The notes beneath the pieces were generated by a model. The model was given only the letters and a program-made list of their open reading frames with translations. It was not told the DNA's origin and did not search any database. This document shows positions 22,060 through 31,549 of a stretch of DNA of 64,000 nucleotides, piece after piece. The position numbers and the translations under genes are program-made. The stretch's first letter is position 1. Every line of letters starts with the position of its first letter. The stretch is from Puniceibacterium antarcticum (GTDB lineage Bacteria > Pseudomonadota > Alphaproteobacteria > Rhodobacterales > Rhodobacteraceae). Where the stretch lies: positions 1 to 64,000 of the forward strand of contig NZ_AWWI01000120.1 of NCBI RefSeq assembly GCF_002760615.1, read 5' to 3'.

Positions 22060-23607
22060 ATGAAACCCATCCGCCTGATGTCGGGCATCCTTACCGTCGG
22101 ATTCTGGACGCTTGCCAGCCGTGTGCTGGGTGTTGCGCGCGAAATCATCATTCTTGCGCTGATCGGTCCGGGGCCGCTGCTGGATGCCTTTGTGGCCGCC
22201 TTTCGCCTGCCCAACATGTTCCGCCGGTTCTTTGCCGAAGGGGCGTTCAATGCCGCGTTCGTGCCGATGTTTTCCAAGAAATACGAGGCGGGCGAAGATC
22301 CCGAGAAATTCGCGCGGGATGCGCTGAACGGCCTTGGTTTTGTGCTGATGGGGATCACGGCCGTGGCGCTGATCTTCATGCCCGCGCTGGTTTATGCCAC
22401 GGCTTCGGGGTTTGCCGGATCGGACCGGTTCGATCTGACTGTTGGTTTTGGCCGCGTGATGTTCCCCTATATCTTTTTCATCTCGCTGGCGGCGCTGTTT
22501 TCCGGGGTGCTGAACGCCACGGGCCGGTTTGCCGCTGCCGCCGCAGCGCCGGTTCTGCTGAACATCCTTGTCATCATGGCCATGGTAAGCGCGCATTACG
22601 GCGGGCATGACGTGATCGCAGCACTGGTCTGGACCGTGCCGCTGGCCGGTGTCGCGCAGCTGGGTCTGACATGGTACGCCGCCGAAAAATCAGGCCTGCA
22701 CGTGCGCCCCGGACGGCCCCGCCTGACCCCGGACATGCGCCGGTTGCTGCGCATCGCCATCCCTGCAGCGCTTGCCGGGGGGGTGATGCAGATCAACCTG
22801 CTGGTCGGCCAGCAGGTGGCGTCGAATTTCGACAAGGCGGTGGGCTGGCTTTATGCCGCCGACCGTCTTTATCAGCTGCCACTGGGTGTGGTTGGGATTG
22901 CCGTGGGGATCGTGCTGCTGCCGGATCTGTCACGCAGGTTGAAGGCACGGGATGATATCGGCGGGCGCGAAGCGTTTTCCCGCGCGGGCGAGCTGTGCCT
23001 CGCGCTGACCGTGCCCTGCGCCGTTGCGCTGGTTTTGGTGCCGCTGCCGATGGTGTCGGTGCTGTTTCAGCGTGGTGCGACGGGGCCGGACGACAGCGCA
23101 GCCATCGCGCTGGCGGTCGCACTTTACGGTCTTGGGCTGCCTGCCTTTGTCTTGCAGAAGGTGCTGCAGCCGCTCTTTTTTGCCCGCGAGGATACGCGAT
23201 CCCCGTTTCGCTATGCGGTCTGGTCGATGGTGGCCAATGCCGCGATCGCCATCGGCCTTGCCCCCTATATCGGCTGGATCGCGCCCGCCATCGCGACGAC
23301 CACGGCCGGATGGCTGATGGTGGTGCTGCTGCTGATCGGCGGGCGCAAGATGGGCGAGGTTGCGCAGTTTGACGACCGGTTCCGCCGCCGCGCCTGGCGG
23401 ATCTGTCTGGCCTCGGCGATCATGGGAGCGGCGATGTGGGGAACTTTGCTGCTGCTTGGACCGTTGTTCGGCATGGCAGGCCTGCGTTATCTGGCGCTGG
23501 TGCTGCTGCTCGGTGTCGGGGGGCTGGTCTATGCGTTTGCGGGCCAGTCGCTTGGCGCGTTCAAACTGTCCGACTTTGGCAACGCCCTGCGCAGAAAGCC
23601 CCGCTAG
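22060..23607 (+). CDS. murJ: Lipid II flippase MurJ
   Basis: A 515-residue polytopic membrane protein of the MOP superfamily. MurJ moves lipid II across the inner membrane for peptidoglycan synthesis. Family marks: SRVLGVAREIIIL near the start, FRLPNMFRRFFAEGAFNAAF, and FVPMFSKKY. Repeated hydrophobic helices fill the length, as usual for 14-TM MurJ. The ATG at 22060 follows ggagagacc; an upstream extension to 21982 lacks this. The next gene begins 4 bases after the stop. Confidence 0.96.
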   Translation: MKPIRLMSGILTVGFWTLASRVLGVAREIIILALIGPGPLLDAFVAAFRLPNMFRRFFAEGAFNAAFVPMFSKKYEAGEDPEKFARDALNGLGFVLMGITAVALIFMPALVYATASGFAGSDRFDLTVGFGRVMFPYIFFISLAALFSGVLNATGRFAAAAAAPVLLNILVIMAMVSAHYGGHDVIAALVWTVPLAGVAQLGLTWYAAEKSGLHVRPGRPRLTPDMRRLLRIAIPAALAGGVMQINLLVGQQVASNFDKAVGWLYAADRLYQLPLGVVGIAVGIVLLPDLSRRLKARDDIGGREAFSRAGELCLALTVPCAVALVLVPLPMVSVLFQRGATGPDDSAAIALAVALYGLGLPAFVLQKVLQPLFFAREDTRSPFRYAVWSMVANAAIAIGLAPYIGWIAPAIATTTAGWLMVVLLLIGGRKMGEVAQFDDRFRRRAWRICLASAIMGAAMWGTLLLLGPLFGMAGLRYLALVLLLGVGGLVYAFAGQSLGAFKLSDFGNALRRKPR

Positions 23608-23611
23608 CGAC

Positions 23612-25096
23612 ATGACCCTTACCCCACTGATCACCGCCGCTGAAGGTTTTCCCGCGCTGGAGCGGCTGGCCGCAGGAGCGCAGGAAGAACTGCTTCTGTC
23701 GTTCCGCATTTTTGACCCACAGACGAAGTTGCGCGCGCCCGAGCTGCGCGAACAGGGGCTGGAGACCTGGGCGGATCTGCTGGCGGTGGTGGCCGGGAGG
23801 GGCGTGCGCATCCGCATGGTTCTGGCGGATTTCGACCCGCTGTTCACCTCGGACCTGCACCGGACGGCTTGGGCGTCAGCCAACGGCTTTGCTTCGGCCG
23901 TTCCGGGCGATTTTCAAGTGCTTTGCGCGCCGCATGGTCAGACAGTTGGCTGGCTCTGGCGCACGGTGTTCCGTCCCAAGATTCTGGAGAAACTGCATGC
24001 GCTGCAGGGGGATGATCCAAAAAAACTGACGCCCTTGCAGAAAAAGGTGCTGACGGGCCCAGCGGTGCTGCGTCCCGTCACGCTGCATCAGAAATGCGCC
24101 GTGGCAGACAGCCGGATCTGCATCATCGGCGGGCTGGATGTGAATGACCGCCGCTATGACGACTGGGACCACGACCGCCCGTCGGATGAAACCTGGCATG
24201 ATGTGGCAATGCAGGTCGAGGGCGCGTTTGCCGTCCCCCTGCGGGCGCATCTGATCGAGACGTGGAATGCCGCAATTGACTGTGGGGCAGAGTCGCCAGG
24301 CCAGACTGCCGAGCGCATGGAGGTGGCGACCGCAAGCCGGAGCGCAGGGGATTTGCAGCTGGTACGCACCCTTTCGGCGCCCTGTCAGGGCTTCAGCGTC
24401 TTTGGTCCCCGCGCGCGGATCACCGAGCACGAAGAGGTGCTGATCAAGGCCATAGATGCCGCCCGCGACAGCATCTACATCGAAACACAATTCCTGCGGC
24501 ACCGCCCGATTGCCGAGGCGCTGGCCCGTGCCGCGGCCCGTGAACCGGACCTGAACTGCATCATCATCCTTCCCCCCCAGCCGGACAGGGTGCTGTTTGA
24601 CGGTGACACCGGCTGGGATGCGCGCCATGCCGAGGCTCTGCAGCTGCGGGCGCTGGAAAAAATCCGGGACGCCTTTGGCGATAGAGTCGCGATGATTTCA
24701 CCGGCAAAAACCGCCGCCGCCGAAAAGGGCGAGGCCGAGGTTTACGGCGCCGGGCCTATCTACATCCATGCCAAGGTCATGTTGATCGACGAGGACTTTG
24801 GCCTTGTCGGATCAGCCAACCTGAACGGGCGCTCGCTGCACTGGGATACCGAAGCGTCGGTCCTGTTCCGAAACGCCGACACGATCCGCGACATGCGCCA
24901 GCGGTTTGCCTTGAAATGGCTGGCAGAAGAGTCAGAGGGGCAGGATATCACCCGCGCCGAAATCTGGTCCAGAACCGCCGAGGCGAACAAGCTGCGCGCG
25001 CCGCAGGACAGGACAAGTTTCGCCCTGCCCTATCCGTTCAGACGCGTGCGTCGGTTTTCCCGGCACCTGCCGATCCTGCCGTCGGATATGTTTTAA
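23612..25096 (+). CDS. Phospholipase D-like protein with two HKD motifs
   Basis: A 494-residue protein with two PLD active-site motifs: LHQKCAVADSRICIIGG (first) and IHAKVMLIDEDFGLVGSANL with N-G-R-S after it (second). The first lacks the usual Asp spacing variant seen in PLD proper but keeps H-x-K. There is no clear signal peptide. Enzymes of this form include phospholipases D and cardiolipin synthases. It is in an operon with murJ, suggesting a role in envelope lipids, which is inference. Confidence 0.88.
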   Translation: MTLTPLITAAEGFPALERLAAGAQEELLLSFRIFDPQTKLRAPELREQGLETWADLLAVVAGRGVRIRMVLADFDPLFTSDLHRTAWASANGFASAVPGDFQVLCAPHGQTVGWLWRTVFRPKILEKLHALQGDDPKKLTPLQKKVLTGPAVLRPVTLHQKCAVADSRICIIGGLDVNDRRYDDWDHDRPSDETWHDVAMQVEGAFAVPLRAHLIETWNAAIDCGAESPGQTAERMEVATASRSAGDLQLVRTLSAPCQGFSVFGPRARITEHEEVLIKAIDAARDSIYIETQFLRHRPIAEALARAAAREPDLNCIIILPPQPDRVLFDGDTGWDARHAEALQLRALEKIRDAFGDRVAMISPAKTAAAEKGEAEVYGAGPIYIHAKVMLIDEDFGLVGSANLNGRSLHWDTEASVLFRNADTIRDMRQRFALKWLAEESEGQDITRAEIWSRTAEANKLRAPQDRTSFALPYPFRRVRRFSRHLPILPSDMF

Positions 25097-25099
25097 GGA

Positions 25100-25786
25100 T
25101 CATTCGCGCCGCAACAGCGACAGAATCTTGGTCCAACCGCCGGGCACCAGAAACAGCGAGAGCACGAGGCCCACGACAAAGCCGCCAAGATCCGCGACCC
25201 AGTCGTTTGTGCTCCCGAAGACCAGCCCGAACAGAAGTTGCAGGCCGAGCAGCATGGCGATCAGCGAAAACGCCCGGATCTGCTGCGCCCCCATCTGGCC
25301 CAGACGCACCCAGAGGAGATAGGTGAACGCGCCGATAAGCCCGTAGACCGGCGGAAAGGCCCCGATCAGCGGCACGGGGCTGTTCAGGATGAGCCCATAT
25401 GCCAGTGCCCCCCCGATGGAGGAGGCGACAAAGATCGCGAGTGTGGCGATGTTGCCCATCACCTCGCCCACCATCTTGCCCAGCGCCAGCAGCATCACGC
25501 CGCCGATCATCGCATGGGTGAAGCCGGCGTGAATGAAGGGATAGGTGACAAAGCGGATCAGATGTTCGGCCGGGAATTGGCCAGAGGACAGCATCCAGTT
25601 CAGGATCTCGCCGGAAAAGGCATAGCGCTGGATCGCCTCAAGCCGCCAGCCGACAGCGCCCGGGCCGCCCAGTATGCCGCGCGCGCCAAGGTCAAACGCC
25701 ACCTCGGCCCCGGTGATCACCAGAAACAGCGCCACCACCACGGGCGGCAGCGGATTGACCGGGCTTTCGTTCTGCGGGCTGCTCAT
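25100..25786 (-). CDS. Rhomboid-family membrane protein lacking catalytic residues
   Basis: A 228-residue protein with six or so hydrophobic helices and rhomboid layout: TYPFIHAGFTHAMIGGVMLL, then GAFPPVYGLIGAF and NDWVADLGGFVVG. In active rhomboids the second motif is G-x-S-G and the third has a catalytic His before the glycines. Here the Ser is replaced in GAFPPVYG and the His position is Asp (ADLGG); the HxxxN motif also ends in Gly. It is therefore probably a pseudoprotease. The ATG at 25786 gives the natural N-terminus. Confidence 0.85.
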   Translation of the reverse strand: MSSPQNESPVNPLPPVVVALFLVITGAEVAFDLGARGILGGPGAVGWRLEAIQRYAFSGEILNWMLSSGQFPAEHLIRFVTYPFIHAGFTHAMIGGVMLLALGKMVGEVMGNIATLAIFVASSIGGALAYGLILNSPVPLIGAFPPVYGLIGAFTYLLWVRLGQMGAQQIRAFSLIAMLLGLQLLFGLVFGSTNDWVADLGGFVVGLVLSLFLVPGGWTKILSLLRRE

Positions 25787-25887
25787 CTGTCCGACCTCAT
25801 CTGTGGCGCCTCTGGGCGCGCTGTGTTGACGCCACCCCGGGGCATGGGTAAGCCAGCAGGACATATAATTCCAGACGGAGAATTGCC

Positions 25888-26919
25888 ATGTCCGAGGGGG
25901 TCCAAACCTCTCCCGCCTTCACGCCCCGGGTTTTTTCGGGGATTCAGCCTTCGGGTGATCTGCATCTTGGCAACTATCTTGGCGCGCTAAAGCGTTTTGC
26001 CGATGCGCAGAACAAGGGTGTACAGTCGATCTATTGCATGGTCGATCAGCATGCGATCACCGTCTGGCAGGACCCGGAAAAGCTGCGTCAGGCGACGCGG
26101 GAACTGGCGGCGGGCTTCATCGCCTCGGGCGTTGATCCGAAACGATCCATCCTGTTCAACCAAAGCCAGGTTGCTGAACATGCGCAGCTTGCCTGGATCT
26201 TCAACTGCGTGGCCCGCATGGGCTGGATGAAGCGGATGACCCAGTTCAAGGACAAGGCGGGCAAAAATGCCGAGAACGCCTCGCTCGGGTTATTCGGCTA
26301 TCCGGCGCTGATGGCGGCGGATATCCTGATCTATCATGCCACGCACGTGCCAGTGGGTGAGGATCAGAAGCAGCATATCGAGCTGACACGCGACATTGCC
26401 GCCAAGTTCAACCATGATTACGGCGTTGATTTCTTTCCGATGACCGAACCGGTGATCGAAGGGGCGGCGACCCGCGTCATGTCCCTGCGCGACGGGTCCA
26501 AGAAAATGTCGAAATCCGACCCATCGGATGCCAGCCGGATCAACATGACCGACGATGCCGACACGATTGCAGGCAAGATCCGCAAGGCCAAGACCGATGC
26601 CGAGGCGCTGCCTTCGGAGGCTGAGGGCCTGAAGGAGCGGCCCGAGGCGCGCAATCTGGTGAACATCTATGCCGCACTTGCAGACATGACGGTGGCAGAA
26701 GTGCTGGCGGAAAACGGCGGGCAGCAATTTTCGGCGTTCAAGCCAAAGCTGTCGGATCTGGCGGTTGCCAAGCTTGCCCCGATCTCGACCGAGATGGCGC
26801 GGCTGATGACCCAGCCGGATGAAATTGACGCGATCCTGCGCCACGGGGCCGCCCAGGCGCGCGAGATTGCCGCGCCCATCCTTGCCCGTACCTATGACAT
26901 CGTCGGCATGGTGCGCTGA
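25888..26919 (+). CDS. trpS: Tryptophanyl-tRNA synthetase
   Basis: A 343-residue class Ic synthetase that charges tRNA-Trp. The HIGH-type motif is in [13 protein letters not shown] and the KMSKS loop is [10 protein letters not shown]. The Trp pocket signature ([15 protein letters not shown]) is present. Length is normal for bacterial TrpRS. It is followed by a hairpin that may end the transcript. Confidence 0.97.
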   Translation: MSEGVQTSPAFTPRVFSGIQPSGDLHLGNYLGALKRFADAQNKGVQSIYCMVDQHAITVWQDPEKLRQATRELAAGFIASGVDPKRSILFNQSQVAEHAQLAWIFNCVARMGWMKRMTQFKDKAGKNAENASLGLFGYPALMAADILIYHATHVPVGEDQKQHIELTRDIAAKFNHDYGVDFFPMTEPVIEGAATRVMSLRDGSKKMSKSDPSDASRINMTDDADTIAGKIRKAKTDAEALPSEAEGLKERPEARNLVNIYAALADMTVAEVLAENGGQQFSAFKPKLSDLAVAKLAPISTEMARLMTQPDEIDAILRHGAAQAREIAAPILARTYDIVGMVR

Positions 26920-26924
26920 TCCGA

Positions 26925-26953
26925 ACGGTTCCGACCTGACAGGCCGGAACCGT
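26925..26953 (+). terminator. Hairpin after trpS
   Basis: Arms ACGGTTCCG and CGGAACCGT form a perfect 9-bp stem, with a further CCT/AGG pair inside the loop. It starts 5 bases after the trpS stop. There is no T run, so it may be a weak or factor-assisted terminator. Confidence 0.5.
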
Positions 26954-27012
26954 CTGCCGTATTGCCCTTTGCCCGCGCCGCCTTACTTCTGCTCCAAAGA
27001 GGCAGAGGCGCC

Positions 27013-28332
27013 ATGGCAGAATCCTACAAATCCCGCGAACAGCGCGTGCCATCGGGGCGGTTGTCCCGCTTTTCGCGGTTCGGGGCGCTGACCACCGGCA
27101 TCCTTGGCAATGTCGCCATCGGGGGCGCGCGCGCCTATGCAGCCGGACAACGCCCGCGCCTGAACGATCTGTTGCTGACCCCGGGCAATGCCACCCGCCT
27201 CACCCGAGAACTGGCCAATATGCGGGGCGCTGCGATGAAGATGGGGCAGCTTTTGTCGATGGAAGCCGGGGATTTCATCGCGCCGGAACTGTCCGAAATC
27301 CTCGCCCATCTGCGCTCCGATGCCCACACGATGCCGGGCCGGCAGCTTAAATCCGTGCTGGTCGCCAACTGGGGTGCGGATTTTCTGAAACAGTTCCGCA
27401 AGTTCGATGTGCATCCCATCGCCGCCGCTTCGATCGGGCAGGTGCATCGCGCGGTAACCCGCGATGGTCGGGACCTCGCCATAAAAGTGCAATATCCGGG
27501 CGTGCGCGGCAGTATCGACAGCGATTTGCGCAATGTCGCCAGCCTGTTGCGTCTGTCGGGCCTACTGCCGCGCGATCTGGATATTGCCCCAATGCTGGAG
27601 GAGGCGCGCCGCCAGTTGCATGAAGAGGCGGATTACCAGCGCGAAGGCCGTGCCCTGTCGGATTTTGGCCGGCTGCTGGAGAACGATCAGGCGTTTCTCG
27701 TGCCCGCACTGCACGGCGATCTGACAACGACCGACATCCTTGCGATGGATTACGTGTCAGGCGAGCCGATCGAGACCCTGAAGGAAGCGCCGCAAGAGGT
27801 CCGCGACCATGTCACGACGCAACTTTTGACGCTGCTATTGCAAGAGCTGTTCACCTTTCAGCTGATGCAGACCGATCCCAATTTTGCCAATTACCGCTAT
27901 CAGGAGGACACCGGGCGCATTGTCCTGCTGGATTTCGGCGCCACCCGCAGCTTTGCGCCACAGCTGGCGCAGAAGTTCCACCATCTGTTGCGGGCAGGAC
28001 TGCACAAGGACCGCGCCGGAATTCGGGCCGCTGCCATCGACATCGGCTATTTCAGTCACAGTACGGCAGAGCATCACCAGACCCAGTTGCTGGACATGAT
28101 GGAGATGGCGCTGGAGCCGCTGACCTGCCCTGGGACCTTCGATTTCGGCGACTCGACCCTGCCCGCCCGTCTGCGCGAGGCCGGCATGGCCTTTGGCGAG
28201 AACCGTGATTTCTGGGAAATTCCGCCGATGGACACGCTGTTCCTGCAGCGCAAGATTGGCGGGCTGTACCTGCTGGCGACGCGGCTGCATGCCCGGGTCG
28301 ACATGCCGTCGCTCTTGGCACCACATCTGTGA
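27013..28332 (+). CDS. ABC1/UbiB-family atypical kinase
   Basis: A 439-residue protein of the ABC1 (AarF/UbiB/COQ8) family. The family KxGQ motif is MKMGQLLS, the Ala-rich nucleotide loop is AAASIGQVHRA, the ATP-anchoring Lys is in LAIKVQYPGV, and the metal-binding residues are in QTDPNFANY and LLDFGATR. Such proteins are ATPases that assist ubiquinone or lipid metabolism. It lacks the C-terminal membrane helices of classical UbiB, so it is likely a soluble paralogue. Confidence 0.92.
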   Translation: MAESYKSREQRVPSGRLSRFSRFGALTTGILGNVAIGGARAYAAGQRPRLNDLLLTPGNATRLTRELANMRGAAMKMGQLLSMEAGDFIAPELSEILAHLRSDAHTMPGRQLKSVLVANWGADFLKQFRKFDVHPIAAASIGQVHRAVTRDGRDLAIKVQYPGVRGSIDSDLRNVASLLRLSGLLPRDLDIAPMLEEARRQLHEEADYQREGRALSDFGRLLENDQAFLVPALHGDLTTTDILAMDYVSGEPIETLKEAPQEVRDHVTTQLLTLLLQELFTFQLMQTDPNFANYRYQEDTGRIVLLDFGATRSFAPQLAQKFHHLLRAGLHKDRAGIRAAAIDIGYFSHSTAEHHQTQLLDMMEMALEPLTCPGTFDFGDSTLPARLREAGMAFGENRDFWEIPPMDTLFLQRKIGGLYLLATRLHARVDMPSLLAPHL

Positions 28333-28428
28333 ACGGACAAACTGTGCAAAAAAGCACGATACACCTTCGATAATGGCGCTACTCACGTCCTCTCGCACAG
28401 ATTAGCTTACCCTGCGAAAGGACACCCC

Positions 28429-28914
28429 ATGTCATACACAACGCATCCCCAGACCAGCATTGGTCACGTTCACCTCAAGGTTTCGGACCTTGATCGCTCC
28501 ATCGCGTTCTATCGCGACGTGATGGGATTCGAGGTTCAGGTCCGCTACGGGCCTCAGGCCGCTTTTCTGTCGGCAGGCGGCTATCATCACCACCTTGGCC
28601 TGAACACATGGGAAAGCCGTGGCGGCACGCATCCGGCACGCGGCACCACAGGCCTTTACCACGTTGCGTTTCTCTATCCCGACCGCGCCGCCCTTGCCGC
28701 GACGTTCAAGAATGTGCTTGAGGCCGGTGTCGAGATTTCCGGCGCGGCCGATCATGGCGTGTCTGAAGCGATCTATTTCAACGACCCAGATGGCAACGGG
28801 ATCGAGATCTACCGCGACCGCCCGCAAGAGGACTGGCCGCGAGATGCCTCGGGTGTGATCAAGATGTCCAACAGCGCGCTCGACCTCAACGCGCTTCTGG
28901 CCGAGGCGGTCTAA
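28429..28914 (+). CDS. VOC-superfamily (glyoxalase/dioxygenase fold) protein
   Basis: A 161-residue single vicinal-oxygen-chelate protein. Metal ligands expected for this fold are visible: His in IGHVHLKVSD, His in TTGLYHVAF, and Glu in GNGIEIYRDRP. The HHHLGLNTW segment resembles ring-cleaving dioxygenase-type members. Substrate unknown. It stands alone between the UbiB-like gene and the aminotransferase. Confidence 0.88.
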   Translation: MSYTTHPQTSIGHVHLKVSDLDRSIAFYRDVMGFEVQVRYGPQAAFLSAGGYHHHLGLNTWESRGGTHPARGTTGLYHVAFLYPDRAALAATFKNVLEAGVEISGAADHGVSEAIYFNDPDGNGIEIYRDRPQEDWPRDASGVIKMSNSALDLNALLAEAV

Positions 28915-28979
28915 GAGGCTCTGGACCTCCCTCGCTGGCGGGCCTAGTTTGCCCGCCAAACGCACAAGGAGAGTCCACC

Positions 28980-29843
28980 ATGGCCACCGGCACCCAGATC
29001 CGCACCTATTTTCAAGGTCAGTGGCATGATGGCGACATTCCGGTCATCCGGGGCGCCGATCACGGCGCCTGGCTCGGCTCCAACGTCTTTGACGGGGCGC
29101 GCTATGTAAACGGTCTGGCGCCGGATCTTGCGGCCCATTGCGCCCGCGTCAACCGCTCGGCGCAAGCGCTTATGGTGACACCGACCGTCACACGTGAGGA
29201 CATGGTGCGGATCGTCTGGGACGGACTTGCCGCATTCCCAAAGGAGGCCGCCGTCTATATCCGCCCGATGTACTGGGCGCTGGACGGCGACGCGACGGCG
29301 ATTGTGCCCCTGGCCGATGCCACCGGTTTCGCCATCAGCCTTGAAGTCATCCCGATGGCGGCAGACGACGCCACGACCACCCTGACACGTACCCGCTTCC
29401 GCCGCCCGGTGATGGAGGATGCGGTGGTCAACGCCAAAGCCGCCTGCCTTTATCCCAACAACGCCCGCATGCTGGCCGAGGCCCGCGCCAAGGGGTTTGG
29501 GAATGCCCTAGTGGGTGACGCTATGGGCAATGTCGCCGAATCCGCCACGGCCAATGTGTTCATGGTCAAAGACGGCACCGTAATGACCCCAATCGCCAAC
29601 GGCACCTTTCTGTCTGGCATCACCCGCGCGCGTCACATCAAGAATCTGCGCGCCGACGGGACGGAGGTGGTCGAGACGGTCCTGACATTCGATGATTTCC
29701 ACGCGGCGGATGAGATTTTCCTGTCTGGCAACATGCACAAAGTGACCCCGGTCAGCGCCTTTGACGATACCCAGTACCAGATCGGCCCGGTCACACGGCG
29801 CGCGCGCGCGTTGTACTGGGACTGGGCGCGTTCCGAAGGCTGA
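28980..29843 (+). CDS. Class IV aminotransferase (branched-chain aminotransferase-like)
   Basis: A 287-residue fold-type IV PLP enzyme. The PLP lysine lies in VVNAKAACLYPNN, and phosphate-binding features are in GNVAESATANVFMVKDG and TFLSGITRARHI. It most resembles branched-chain aminotransferases (IlvE) that work in Val, Leu and Ile synthesis, but D-amino acid and aminodeoxychorismate-type members share the fold. The start has an aaggaga site. The next gene begins 4 bases after its stop. Confidence 0.9.
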   Translation: MATGTQIRTYFQGQWHDGDIPVIRGADHGAWLGSNVFDGARYVNGLAPDLAAHCARVNRSAQALMVTPTVTREDMVRIVWDGLAAFPKEAAVYIRPMYWALDGDATAIVPLADATGFAISLEVIPMAADDATTTLTRTRFRRPVMEDAVVNAKAACLYPNNARMLAEARAKGFGNALVGDAMGNVAESATANVFMVKDGTVMTPIANGTFLSGITRARHIKNLRADGTEVVETVLTFDDFHAADEIFLSGNMHKVTPVSAFDDTQYQIGPVTRRARALYWDWARSEG

Positions 29844-29847
29844 GACG

Positions 29848-30918
29848 GTGCGACGCTGGCTTTACCGTCTGTTTCTGGTCGCACAGATGATTGCATTTCT
29901 GGCGGGGGTGGTCTGGTTCTGGCAGACCTCGCCCTTCGCCGATCCGATTACAGAGCGCGGAGAGTCCGAGCTGAGGCAGGCGCTGGATCGCGCCATGGCC
30001 CGCGAGGTCGATCAGGACTGGCTGGACCGGCGTCTGGCGCAGGCGCTTGAGCAGGATGACCTCGACCGCGCCGCGCTGTTGATCGAGGTCGGCTCGGAGC
30101 GGATGCCGCCGGTTTTGCCATTGCCAGAGATGCAGGCAGAATACGAACGCAAAGCCGAAATCGCCGGGCGCCCCTTGGCAGAGGCCAAGGCATGTCTTCG
30201 CTGCGCTGTAGATGCCACATCCTGCAAAAGCATTTCTTTGATCGCGACATGCCTTATCCCGTTCGAGATGACCCCCGCAGGCGATATCAACGCCCTGCGC
30301 ACCGAGGCCTGGGCCGCGTTTTCGGGCGGCGAGGTGGATGAGCTGAACGCCGGGCTGGCGGTGGTGGGTCTGGGGGCGACGGCGCTGATCCTGTTCACCG
30401 GCCCGGTTTCGGGCACAGCCAAGGTCGGGGCGACAACCCTGCGCATCGGGCGCAAGTTGGGCAGCCTGACCACGCGGATGGGTGGCGAGTTGTCGAAAAT
30501 GTCCCGGCTCGACATCAAGGCAGGTGGTCTGTGGCGCTGGAGCTACGGCACCGGCCCCCTGGACGAGGCGCTGGATGTGGCGCGGCTGGGGCGGCTTGAA
30601 CGGGTCAGCGGGTCCATGACCACGGTTGCAAAAAATACTTCTGCCGCCGAGGCTCTGGTTCTGCTGCGTCATATCGAGAGCGCCGAAGACGCAGCGCGTC
30701 TGGCCCGTGTTGCCACAGCCGCCGGAAAGGACACCCGCAAATATTTCACCGTGCTGGGCAAGACCCGGGTGTTTCGTGCTCTGGTGCGGATCAGCAATGC
30801 CGCGTTGACCGGCGCGGCGCTGATCTATGCCGCAGCGCTGCATGTCCTGACCGGGCTGGCCCATTTCATCGGGGTCCGGCTGCTGCGGGGCGGTGCGAGG
30901 CTTTTGCGTCCTCTCTAA
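29848..30918 (+). CDS. Membrane protein of unknown function
   Basis: A 356-residue protein from a GTG at 29848. There is one N-terminal hydrophobic helix (VAQMIAFLAGVVWFW), a charged region with a C-x-x-C and more Cys (KACLRCAVDATSCKSISLIA), a second hydrophobic helix (VGLGATALILFTGPVSGTA), and a C-terminal helix region. It follows the aminotransferase by 4 bases, so cotranscription is likely. I do not recognise the family. The frame extends further upstream but overlaps the aminotransferase. Confidence 0.75.
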   Translation: MRRWLYRLFLVAQMIAFLAGVVWFWQTSPFADPITERGESELRQALDRAMAREVDQDWLDRRLAQALEQDDLDRAALLIEVGSERMPPVLPLPEMQAEYERKAEIAGRPLAEAKACLRCAVDATSCKSISLIATCLIPFEMTPAGDINALRTEAWAAFSGGEVDELNAGLAVVGLGATALILFTGPVSGTAKVGATTLRIGRKLGSLTTRMGGELSKMSRLDIKAGGLWRWSYGTGPLDEALDVARLGRLERVSGSMTTVAKNTSAAEALVLLRHIESAEDAARLARVATAAGKDTRKYFTVLGKTRVFRALVRISNAALTGAALIYAAALHVLTGLAHFIGVRLLRGGARLLRPL

Positions 30919-30981
30919 CAGCCACGGTTGCACAATTTCGCGACGCCCCTCATGATCGGGCCAAGCGAAAAGGACCAGATC

Positions 30982-31437
30982 ATGCGCAAGTTCCTCGTTG
31001 TGCTGGATGACAGCCGCGAATGCCTCAACGCGATGCGGTTTGCCGCCATGCGCGCCTCGAAGACCGGCGGCGGGGTGGCGATCCTGTCGGTGATTCCCCC
31101 GGATGAGTTCAACCACTGGATTGGTGTCGGCGATATCATGCGCCAGGAGGCCCGCGAGCGGATCGTCGCCCATTTCGAGGTTTTCGCCAAATGGATGCGC
31201 GACAAGCAGGGAGTTGACCCCGAGTTGGTGATCCGCGAAGGCGAACCGGTCCCTGAGATCATTGCCCAGATCAAGGAGGACGCCGAGATCGGCGTGCTTG
31301 TCTTGGGTGCAGGGACCGACAAGAAGGGACCGGGACCGCTGGTGTCGCAGCTGAGCCGGGGATCGGGCAGCCTGCCCATTCCGATCACAATTGTGCCGGG
31401 CGACATGTCCAAGGAACGCCTTGAGATGATCACCTGA
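30982..31437 (+). CDS. Universal stress protein (UspA family)
   Basis: A 151-residue single Usp domain. The N-terminal FLVVLDDSRECLNA fits the family's first strand and ATP-side loop. The ATP-binding region reads LGAGTDKKGPGPLVSQL, near the usual G-x-x-G-x(9)-G pattern but changed. The ATG at 30982 is chosen for its aggacc ribosome site; a longer frame begins at 30928. Function is a general stress-linked one. Confidence 0.85.
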   Translation: MRKFLVVLDDSRECLNAMRFAAMRASKTGGGVAILSVIPPDEFNHWIGVGDIMRQEARERIVAHFEVFAKWMRDKQGVDPELVIREGEPVPEIIAQIKEDAEIGVLVLGAGTDKKGPGPLVSQLSRGSGSLPIPITIVPGDMSKERLEMIT

Positions 31438-31549
31438 CGCGAAAGAAACCGCTCCTGACATCAGGGGATACAGTTTAGAACCGTTCCAAACCTTGACCTC
31501 TGCCGCTTGCGCGCGCATATATGTCTGAACCCAGAAAGGTGCAGATCAG

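Noticed and set aside
29791-31518. 575-residue open frame on the reverse strand
   Set aside because: It is antisense to the unknown membrane protein and Usp genes; long antisense frames are common in GC-rich DNA and no family motif is visible.
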